Source of the DNA: Tetmemena sp. SeJ-2015
Lineage: Eukaryota > Ciliophora > Spirotrichea > Sporadotrichida > Oxytrichidae
Direction of reading: 5' to 3'
Assembly (NCBI GenBank): GCA_027382625.1
Contig: JAJKFJ010023542.1
Coordinates: forward strand, 1-21,021
Length of the DNA: 21,021 bases
Shown here: in pieces, positions 1 to 9,200 of the stretch
Layout: each line of letters opens with the position of its first letter
Position numbering within the stretch: the stretch's first letter is position 1
Made by a program: the position numbers and the translations under genes
Notes under the pieces: model-generated
Databases searched by the model: none
The model's input: the letters and a program-made list of their open reading frames with translations, nothing else
What the model was told of the DNA's origin: nothing

Positions 1-3000
1 CGCTGAAATAGCTCCTCCTATTTCGTAGGCTTAAAGATTGCTAAGAGTTGATTTAGAAAGACTTAATGAAACTTCTTCAGTATTTTGGACATCATTGAAA
101 TTAGATAGCCCTCCTTCCCCAGAGTTAACAACCTAATTATTTTAAGAATTTAAATTTACATCACTGATTGTGGTATTTGCCATTATGATTGACCCCTAGT
201 TTGAATTGATAAAGAGACCATCAACAATCTGTTCTTGGTTAGTTCTTAGATTACTCACAATTGAGTTGATTATGGTTATATCTGTATCTTCATTTTTAAT
301 GAATTGGGTCTCTAATTTAGAAATAGTAGTACCATTTATCTGTAAGATTTTTAAAAGGGCTTCATTCTTACAACAAAATTTAGGTTTTGCTCAGATCCAA
401 TTATCGGAATAAATTAAAAATTATAGAATCTAGTTCTAATAAGTTTGCAAGTTTTAGATTAAGCATTTTTCAATTGTAAAGCTTGACCCCAAGATATTAA
501 GAATAGGCTAGATGCTTTGAATAGATTCAATATCTATAAGGCCAACACTCTTGAAATAAACAGTTGATTCGAATGAATAGATTATTCTAAAAAAAAATTT
601 AAATTGATCAAAAAATTCCCTTTGCAAAAACTTTTAATTAAGTTGATAATCTGAAATTTGAGTTAGAGCTTAAGTAAAACATTCAATATCTGGATAGAGG
701 ACTAATCAGTATCCAGTTTGCACTATTTGATGAAGTGCTTGCAGATGCTGATATAGCTAAAATTGTAATTAAAGTAGTTTTTAAGATGAGCAATTGAACA
801 TTAAACTGATAATTTGTGTTTAGTTTAACAACTTTGGATCCTATATTGTAGAATATTTGGTTTAACGGTCTCTAATATATGCAAATGTTAGCCTCACTTG
901 TCTAAACAGAGCTATATGCTTGCATTGAAGTGTAACTATAGAATGTTAAGATTTTACAACTCTTACTCAAGCTCTGAGTAAATAGTGGAAGAACTAGAAA
1001 TCTTCAGTTTGCCATTGATTACGTTGATAGGGAAAGGTTTTAGTGAACCCGCATAGATGATATTAGAAACTTTACTTAATCCACTTAAAATATTATTAGC
1101 GATCGAATCAGTCAATTTTAAAAAACTTCTATACTACACTCTTAAACCTAGCTTGCGTTGTTAAGTTAGAAACATTAGTAAGAGTAACCATATCAAAATA
1201 GTCGCTATAATCATGCAACAATACTTTAGTATTGATAATTTAAATTTCAAAAGCTGTGTCTTGAATTTGAAACAAGCAAGTGTGATTCATGTAAGGGGGA
1301 GATTATAACTGAATCTTAAAATACTGCATATGAGTTCTGTTTTAAAATGGCCCAAATTTGATTGCACTGCAAAATTATGGTTTAGGGTGCAGTTGTTAAA
1401 AGTTAAGTAAGAAGAGGATTTTTGATAAAAGAAGCCTCCATCTCAGCCTTGTTGAAACTTATAGTTGAATTTTTAATTAGAGATTGGGTTTAAGTGTCTT
1501 TCAAAAGCAGTAAGCCCCCGTTTCTAAAGTTTGTATTGTTAAATATAATTGAAGAGTCGATTAAGAGTAGTACTCCTTCTCCTAAACTTATCAAAAAGTT
1601 ATAGCCTGTGTTGCTGTTTATCTTTGAACTTTATATCGAAATTGTAGGCGCCAAAACAAGTACATCATCGTTTAAGTAATCAGAATTGTATTCCATCAAG
1701 CACCCTTCATGAAGACTAACTTCACTTTTAATGAGTTAGAGAAGAGGAATAGGAAATTTCATATTAAAGAGGCACAAATCATCTTGCTGAAGGGTATTTG
1801 CTATTATAGAGACATTCTAAAAGTTCATCTTAACTCTTTGAGTACTAAGCTACTAGCTATCAAAAATGCCTAAAATGAAAAATTACAAATATAAGAAATA
1901 ATTACTTTCTACATCATTGCAAGTTATTTAAAAAGAATTAAATTATATTTGACCATCTACATGTTCAAGGTAAAGAAATTTTTATTGCCATTGTACTCTA
2001 ATCATCCAGGGACATATCTTGAGGTATTTATATAATGTAGAATAGGTTGATTTGGTAGTTGAAGTTGAATTGAAAAGAATTGAGATTAAATGCTAAATCT
2101 TGCCTCTCATTCACCTCTATACTATCGAATTCAAACAGTGGGGATTTTAATTGGCTAAAACGTTTTAAAAAAGAGTATTCATACTTTTAGAGATGTGTTG
2201 TTCGTAAAAGTAAACTAAGTAAAAGTAGATGCCTTCACATTTTGCAATAGAAATAACTTGTTGGAAAGAATCTTGCTGCTGATTACTTAGAAAATTGTGC
2301 AAGTTAGCTAAAGTTGTAAGTTAGACAGAAGATGAGAATCTTGCTATAGTTTTAACTTACAGTTTATACATTTTAAATTTGAAGCATGTTATTAACCGGC
2401 ATTTTAAAAAAATGAAATATTATAAAAGCAAGTAACTTCCACCTTTGAATACTACATTTTAAAGTACTAAAGACATGCCAGTATCACTACTTCCTTCAAT
2501 TAGAATATCTCCTACTACCTTTATAAGGGGCAGAGCTAACGAAGTTGATTGAGTAGTAGAGGAATCTATATGATATTTTTAGCTACTCATATAACTTTAC
2601 AATAGTCTACTATGTTAAAGAAATCTTTAATACAATATATTAGATGTTGTTAAAAGTAATGTCTTAAAGTAAAACTTATTTCTGTGTTGTAAAGGAGTAA
2701 GTTTTAGTTGACTGATTTATCCGAAACAGTCAAATTTTGAATCTAAAATTTGTAAATTAAATCGAAATTACTGTGAGCGAGCCTTATGATTATAAATTTA
2801 AGATGAAGTATGTAGGTTCTACTTTGACTCTCTGCAAGGACCAATTTTAAATCTGTATGTTTTCATTTTAACTGTTGAGATCAATTCCAATAAATGAATA
2901 CAGAAATATTCTTAACTAAATTAAAATGAGAAAGGTACTATAAAGTTTTGATAAAACTACTACACTAATTTGATCTTACTGAAAGTGTTTTTTATAATGA

Positions 3001-4611
3001 TATCTTTGAAGATAATCTTCCTCTTGACTGCTGTGGTCTGATTGAACTTCCTTAGATAGAAGTTGACTGTATTCGTAGCCATTCCACTTAGAGTCAGATT
3101 TTGAATAGTCACAGTTTGTTGCAAACCTTTGTCACACCGCTGCCAGAAGATTAAGAAAGCATCGTTGTTATCAAAGGCAAAGTCACTCTCAAACTCATTG
3201 CTCACAAATTGCAGGTTAGTTGCCGAAGAATATAAGTAGATAAACTAGAATACTGGATTATCTGCACTTCCAAAAAATTTATTCTGAAGGTGATGTCGGA
3301 GGATTTATCAGTTTAGCAAATCTATAATGACGCATCTAGCCACATAAAGTACGTGAGATACTTTACATAAATGCTATTACCTGTGAGTAATATATTCTAA
3401 TCTGTATAGCTTTCTAGCAGAGCTGTCTATACATAGAACTTGCAATCAGTTATTGAAAAGTGAGACTTCTAATTCTGGCCATAAATATTTATCAAGGCTT
3501 AGCTATTTAAATTAAAAATTATTAATTGCCTTGTGACAACGATGAACTTGAAGTGTCACTCATGAAAATTTTCTAATTAAAATACAAAAATTTGAATGTT
3601 TCCTAATCTAAATCCCCCATAATTAGATTACCTGTTTTCTCAGTAATCTCTTTGTAAATCAAGATATTTTTCCTAAGTAAAACAATTCTTTTTTTAGAAA
3701 AATCAGTTTAAACTATTTGACTCTGCTGTGAAAGAAAATTAAAGCTGTCTTAATAGCCATAATCCTGCAGAATAGAGTTAGAGAGACTTTTGCAATCCAT
3801 ATTACTGGAAAGTACACCCTTTTTAAAAAAAGGAAGGAATGGTAAAAATTTTTAATCACTAGAGTCGATCTAATACTACGTAAATGAAATCTATTATAGA
3901 CCGATAGCTCTAAAGCTGCTTTAATTTAAAACGCTCTATATGAAGTTGCATGTTCCTTTTCTAAAGAGTATCTAAACGGGGCTCAGAGAAGTTATGGGAA
4001 AGAAATTATAAATTTCCTTCAGGGCATAATCTACTGATTTAAAAGGATATCTTAGAGTTCCATATACTAAAATAATGATTACTAATTCACCATATTGCCT
4101 ATACTCAGGACTAGAAGAGTCTATGTAATAGATAAGTTTCTTTCTGCATATTAAGAGAGACTTTTGCGACTAAGATTGATCTCCTTAACTCAAATCCAAA
4201 ACAAAGCCATTCATAACTTAATTGGAAGCATCATCTTTATATGAGCATGAGTCTATGCAAGTTAAACTGTCGATATCCAGGATTTTATCAAGAGGGCAAG
4301 AGGTGCATTAATTTGAATCAGGGCCAAAGCATGTAAACAAGATGTGTCGCAAAAGTTGCAAGTGTAATTTTGCTTCTGCTCATAATGAGGTTCCATGAAA
4401 GTAGTGTAGTAAATAATGACAGGGGGAGGAATTGTTTTGTGTAAATATTTTTGTAGTTGATATTGGATTTTTAGTAGTCAGGTTTAGTTTAGGGTTTATA
4501 TGGACTGCTTTTGTGGTTGTTGTAGCCTTAGTAGTAGTGACAGCTAAGAGTCTTTATTTGCTCAATTTTTAAGGTAAAGGAGTAGCAGCCTAAGAAGGAA
4601 TAGTAGTTCAT
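1..4611 (-). CDS. Cys-rich, beta-helix-repeat surface protein, germline form, 3' end beyond window
   Basis: Not matched to a named gene; described from sequence with TAR read as Gln. From a candidate ATG at 4611 the frame gives a Thr/Lys-rich linker (AVTTTKATTTKAVH), then after two IESs a cysteine cluster around 4230-4422 with spacing C..C..C.G......C..C (CNFCDTCFGPDSNQCTSCP), typical of furin/growth-factor-receptor-like repeats in ciliate surface proteins. Next come about 280 codons without TGA down to 3492, then rungs such as VTIQNLTLSG and, near the left edge, EGGLSN and YEIGGAISA, which resemble Pmp-type parallel beta-helix repeats. At least four IESs (3277, 3470, 4331, 4382) interrupt it. 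Segments 1-366 and 897-1094 are clear; frames between about 370 and 2100 are not resolved. Extracellular location is inferred. No clear signal peptide is visible, so the true N-terminus may lie elsewhere. Confidence 0.6.
2022..3011 (-). repeat. Inverted duplicate R1, left copy (inside the beta-helix gene)
   Basis: This segment is the reverse complement of 15529-16520 at about 95% identity by eye. Coordinates of matched positions sum to 18539-18542 along the whole length, so there are very few indels. It encodes beta-helix rungs (IIFKDIIIKNTFSKIKLV, VVGDILIEGSSDTG) and includes presumed IES sequence. Confidence 0.85.
3277..3308 (-). other. Predicted IES, 26 bp, pointer ATAAAT
   Basis: Direct repeat ATAAAT (minus strand) at 3303-3308 and 3277-3282. 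Both copies sit in the same codon phase. Removing one copy plus spacer joins ...CQTDK to FFGSADNPVFQF in one frame within the beta-helix protein. Confidence 0.6.
3470..3527 (-). other. Predicted IES, 53 bp, pointer AATTA
   Basis: AATTA (minus strand) at 3523-3527 and 3470-3474, in equal codon phase. Excision removes the in-frame TGA at 3492-3494 and joins SSLSQGNQ to KSHFSITDCKFYVQ. The spacer is very AT-rich. Confidence 0.6.
4331..4345 (-). other. Predicted IES, 11 bp, pointer ACAT, inside the Cys motif
   Basis: ACAT (minus strand) occurs at 4342-4345 and 4331-4334. Without excision the cysteine motif is frameshifted after CDTSCLH. With excision it reads CNFCDTCFGPDSNQC, which restores the canonical spacing of the family. 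Confidence 0.55.
4382..4419 (-). other. Predicted IES, 31 bp, pointer TCATTAT
   Basis: The 7-bp repeat TCATTAT (minus strand) lies at 4413-4419 and 4382-4388 in the same phase. Excision joins NNSSPCHY to EQKQNYTCNFC and removes the TGA that otherwise ends the Thr-rich N-terminal frame. Confidence 0.65.
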
Positions 4612-4696
4612 TAGTTTAAATTTCTGATAGAGTATTGAAATATTTTTGCATTGTTTTGAGTTGGGGACTGTACATATATTCTTCTCCTGCTTGTTT
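4612..4696. promoter_or_regulatory. Short divergent intergenic region
   Basis: Only about 85 bp separate the candidate start of the minus-strand beta-helix gene (4611) from the plus-strand ATG at 4697. A TATA-like run (tacatatatt, about 4672-4681) lies just upstream of the plus-strand ATG. Promoter function is inferred from position only. Confidence 0.3.
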
Positions 4697-5704
4697 ATGT
4701 TTAAGAAGAGGAGTCTAATTCCACATAAACAAACTTGGAATCATTTTAAGGAAGCAAATCCAGGATTGTCCCGTTTTGAAGTACAAACTTCGCAATATAG
4801 TAAGGAATTTAAACAGTCTCTATTGAGAAGTAGTGTTGCTAAGCATATAGATACATAAGTAAGTAATCCCGTTTTGCGAGTAGTAAGATCTTATCTCTGC
4901 GAGAGTGGACAAGTTCTAGGCATATCAAAGTTTCCACCTTTGCGATAACGAGTAACAGCACTACGTAAGACTATATTGAAAGAGAATGCAAACATCATGT
5001 AAATTCTTCTCATGCAAATGAAAGACGAAAATGTAGCACTCTCTGGAAACAAGAAGAATCATTTAAAAATGACACTTTCACAGTCCATGTTCGAGCACAA
5101 TTAATACGTGCCCAAAGTTGTCTCATTCCACCTAAAGCTCTTATCTAAGAAAAACCAATCGCCACAACCCAACCATTCTATGTGATCTGGTCTGATTGTG
5201 TGAATGGAATAAAATGGAGTTTAACACAGTAAACGGCTTTCCGGATCTAATAGTTTTAAGGGCGGAATGTTAGAGAGTACTCAGTTGAGTTGTTATGACT
5301 GCCACAGTAGTAGTGGCATTTCTTTCGTCCTGAAGGTCATAGTACGAAGCTTATACACTTTAGGGAGTTTGAAGTAAGCGATATCTGAGTAGATGGAGGA
5401 AGTTTTATTCAAGCACAGTGTATCATATATTTCTGTTCCATTGTAATTGTTACTTCGTGGTTATTATGACATATGACTCTTTCTACCAGCTGAGTATATA
5501 TCATTGGTTTTAGGTGATAAGTTATACTTTCTTGTATGTACTAAATGGTAAATGTCAAAGAAGAACGCCGTTTTAACTCTATTGCTAGAATTCACAACCC
5601 AAAATTAGTCTTAATAACTCAAACCAGACCATTCTAGATTTTTTTGCATGAAAGTCTATAATATGTAAAACTTTCAGGATAAAATTAGTGACATGATGAT
5701 TTGA
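4697..5704 (+). CDS. Unrecognised basic protein, probably with in-phase IESs
   Basis: From ATG 4697 one plus-strand frame runs to TGA 5702-5704 and is interrupted only by TGA at 5183, 5201 and 5474. The frame is protein-like (for example MFKKRSLIPHKQTWNHFKEA, VTALRKTILKENANIM, LFKHSVSYISVPLQL), basic and Lys/Gln-rich, with no domain that I recognise. The internal TGAs could lie in IESs whose length is a multiple of three: ATG repeated at 5180 and 5204 (24 bp) would remove the first two, and ATAT repeated 27 bp apart near 5471 would remove the third. These pointers are short, so support is modest. The alternative is a shorter gene ending at 5185. The frame is open upstream to 4628; 4697 is the first ATG in it. 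Confidence 0.5.
5180..5206 (+). other. Possible IES, 24 bp, pointer ATG
   Basis: ATG at 5180-5182 and 5204-5206, both on codon boundaries. Excision would remove TGA 5183 and TGA 5201 without shifting the frame. A 3-bp pointer is weak evidence. Confidence 0.3.
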
Positions 5705-6253
5705 AAATCGAGTGATATATGAGATATGAATATATGGTATGGTAGTATAGTTGTGGTTAATCGTTGCAGCTCTGCTCCGTAAAGTTTTTCTTCTCCTTGA
5801 TTTATGATTTTATACTCATCTATTTGCATAAACTGTTACTGAAGAGAGGTCTTGATTCTAAGCCTTTCACAAAAAGCTGGTGAGACTGTTGAAATTTAGC
5901 ACTGTACATCTTTTCCAATGAACCAATTATTGAGTGGATCTCAAAGGTGAAGATCATGTCTGAATATCTCCTATCTTCACCGTGTATATCATGATTCGAG
6001 TTCTTCCTAGTGTTTGATTTTTAATCATTTTAAACGTTACAGAACCCAAAGCCAAAGAAGAGGATATAAAGTATAATTTTGAATACCAAAGACCAGAAGA
6101 TCTGTCTGTGTTTAAAATCTCTCTTTGTGAGACAGAGATTTTTATAAATTATCATTATTTTTAATTTAAATTCTCAAATTGATGTATATATTTAAGTGCG
6201 ATAATTTTTTCTCTTAATAATATGATAAATAAATTTTTTTAAAAATGAATACA
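5705..6253. other. AT-rich spacer between convergent genes
   Basis: This stretch lies between the plus-strand gene ending at 5704 and the minus-strand gene ending at 6254. The part from about 6140 to 6250 is extremely AT-rich with A and T runs, as expected for 3' flanks. I see no frame with convincing coding character. Confidence 0.45.
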
Positions 6254-9200
6254 TCACATGGTTTATGAACTATAGGGACTGAGGTCATTTACAAAATGTT
6301 CAACTTTCTTTAATTTATTATTTTCTTACCTTTGAAGAGCTAGATATAGGAATTTCATAATTCAAAAATAATATTTTTTATTAGATTTGAGAGACTAGCT
6401 GGAGACAGGTGTATCAAGTCTTAAAAGATCTTTCTCATGATTTCTCTATGTGTCATTTTCAGTTATTTAAAAAGTCTCTAGCATTAAATCATCCTAATTT
6501 TCTAACTCAATTGAAATGACTTAATCTTCTTTAACTATGGCTATATCAACCATAGTCAAAGCAAATACTTATAAATGTAAAAATCCAATTTACATATATA
6601 GTTTACTTTTTCCTCTATTTAAAGTGGCTTAACTTCTTTTTAGGGTATTTCAATAGAATCCACATTCTAAACTTGAAGAATTTAAGACTATGATTTATTA
6701 TCTTCAATAGATAATTGCACAATCTCAAACTAATCAAGATCAGTAAATTTTTATTGTAAGCTAAGTTCAACAACTTTAATTGTAGTTATTATTTCTAAAT
6801 CCATCATAGTGGCCTTAATTTTAGGGGTATCTTTAAATATGGTAGTTATCATCTCTGCTTTAATTCCTATTCTGCTGATTATAGTTTCTTTGCTGATAAT
6901 TTGCTTAATTTGGATTTCCATAGTTTCCTTGCCTTTCATCCCTCAGAATACCATCTCTATCTCTTCTATCATATTTATCAATATGTTGGTCTACCTCGAA
7001 AGAGGACTCTCTTTGATAATGCTAATTGGCTACAAGATATATTCAATATCTAGAGGATTAGTTCTAAGAATTTCAATAGAAATATTTTGTAAGTCCTCTT
7101 GAAGGTTTTCTTTCCCAAAATAATTATTTGCATTCTCTAACTCTAGATTTCCATTAGAAAAGTCAAGCTCTTCATTTTAGAGATAGGGATTAAAACTGCT
7201 TACTTTAGTTGGCTTAGAATTTTTCTTTTTAATGATAACTGTGTCTTACTTTTTGAGATTATTATTCAATTCCAAACAATTTACTAGCTTATCAACATAA
7301 CAGAGTCTTAGCTCCTTTTCTAAAGGCTTGATATCCACAAAAGAATCTTAGAGAAATTCTTAATCCAAATTCGACAAAATTTCTGATACGTAAGGCTTTG
7401 AATATATCTCGAATTTTGATAAATAGAGTTTCTTTATTTTTTCGACTGCTTCAACGCCTTTATCTTTTGTAACAGCTCTTATTGTTTATGAGCTTTATGA
7501 AAGTGTTGGAGTTTTTATTTCTTAATTAGTTTACAAAATTTGATCTATCTAGTCAGATTTAGAAGTTTTGGAAATTATGGTCTTAGTTGAAGTTAAAGAT
7601 AGAGAAATTTCTAGAGGGCAAAGTTAAATCTCTCTTAAATGCACTTCGAATTAGCTATCATTAACTTGCTAAAGGCTTTAAATTTTATTTTCAAGTGTCG
7701 TAGGATCGTTTTCATTAGATTTAAGCTCTTCTGATTAATGGTTGATATTCTATTTTGTAGCATCTAAATTATTATCTTCCTAGTGTATATCTAAAAAGTC
7801 ATCAAATATCTCATTTACACAATAAGCAGCAAATACATAAAGAAATATGTTTCTTCTCATTTTCAGCCTTCAAATAAGTCTATTTCTAATCATCTAACGT
7901 TCTGGTATTCCTATAAGATATCGCTTTTTCTTTTTGAATGGACTCACCACCCATTAATTTATTAGGCTTTTCTACCGATTATATCTCCATAATTTTTGAA
8001 GCATACAAGCTAGCTGTGCTTTCATCTTTGTGATGATCATCTATAGCCTCTCCGAAGATCTCATGGATTTTGGCCTTCATAGTTTTGAGAAGTGATCTTG
8101 CCTACTCTTTGGACTGTATTGCCTAAAGAGTGCTCATCAAATGATGATCTGACTCCAGGCTTTCTGAATCAGTAGCCCCCTTACTATGTCTATTCATGAA
8201 ACTACCTGCAAGCTTATCTTTGCCTTTCTGCTTTAGTGAACTAATGCTAAATCTACTTTTCATCTTTGAGAATTCTGAAGCCATCTTATCTATTTTCTTT
8301 TGCTTGGGATCGGTTTGAATTTCTTGACTTGTAAACTCTAAACCATGTCTCTATATTATAACTTATCTTTAGTTCGAAGGTAGATCCAATTGAAAAATAG
8401 CAGCTTAGATATCAATTTCTGGGAATTCTAGCACCTTCTCTTATCCTATATCAGCTTTATAATTAGTTGTATCAAGAACAGAATATTCTTAGACCGGTGG
8501 ATTTAGTTATTTATAGATAGAAATCTCTTCCACGTTACAGTCTAATGATAGGTTATGATTTACACTTTGGGCTTCTAGAATTTCTAAAAGCCCTAAATTA
8601 GAATCAAGCTGAACTGGCCTGATTTTATTCTCCTGAAGTAAATTGAAATCTTCAATTATGTTTTGAACTTATATACTTTGTATCCGACTGTCGAATTACA
8701 AGATTTCAATTCCATCCTCTATATTTTGAGTTGTTAATGATTCCAGTTCTTTCTCTTGAATATCAAATTGGAAACAGCCATAAATTTCTGTAAGATTATT
8801 TACTTCTCCATCTATAGATTAGATTTACTCATTATGCGTTTGGACATCCTCATCAACTAGCTCAACTTTACTATTTTCTTTAAATTCAATGTCTGCTAGA
8901 TCTAATGTATCTTATTGGAGTATTCTTGGCACTTTAACTCCCTTTGTCTTTACTATGCTAAGATTTTCTAAATCCTGAATATTATTCTGATCTAGAGGAT
9001 TAAACTCTAACTCTTAATCTGGAGCCCTTACTATGTCTAGACCAATAACTTGAATTTCAATATCTGTATTTAATACAGGTTGATCTTCAGAGGCCCACTC
9101 TATCAAACCAAGTTCTATGTTTTAAATTTCCATTTAACTCAAAATGTAAATAGAGAAGATATTATTTGATAAATTTAACTTTCACCACCATCAATATTCT

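Noticed and set aside
206..412. Plus-strand ORF of 68 codons
   Set aside because: It lies antisense to a well-supported beta-helix stretch (1-366, minus strand) and has no features of its own.
4320..4370. Single-base frameshift making the Cys-rich gene a pseudogene
   Set aside because: An ACAT-bounded 11-bp excision restores the exact cysteine spacing, so an IES explains the break better than decay.
5183..5476. TGA read as Trp (a Condylostoma- or karyorelict-like code)
   Set aside because: Elsewhere in-frame TGAs are removed by pointer-bounded excision or coincide with plausible gene ends, and TGG is used for Trp in the same proteins.
6116..6138. Imperfect hairpin (atctct...agagat) as a terminator
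   Set aside because: Rho-independent terminators do not apply to a ciliate nuclear genome, and the stem is short and imperfect.
6809..7102. Plus-strand ORF with hydrophobic, membrane-like residues
   Set aside because: It is the antisense of the Tyr/Asn/Gln-rich and acidic part of the minus-strand gene; its Ile/Leu richness mirrors that composition.
7791..7818. A 28-bp GT-AG intron (minus strand, GTAAATGAG...TTTTTAG) that also repairs the frame
   Set aside because: It does repair the frame, but the 8-bp AAATGAGA pointer pair at 7809/7855 gives a more natural protein join, and the same repeat-bounded logic explains many other breaks where no GT-AG pair fits.
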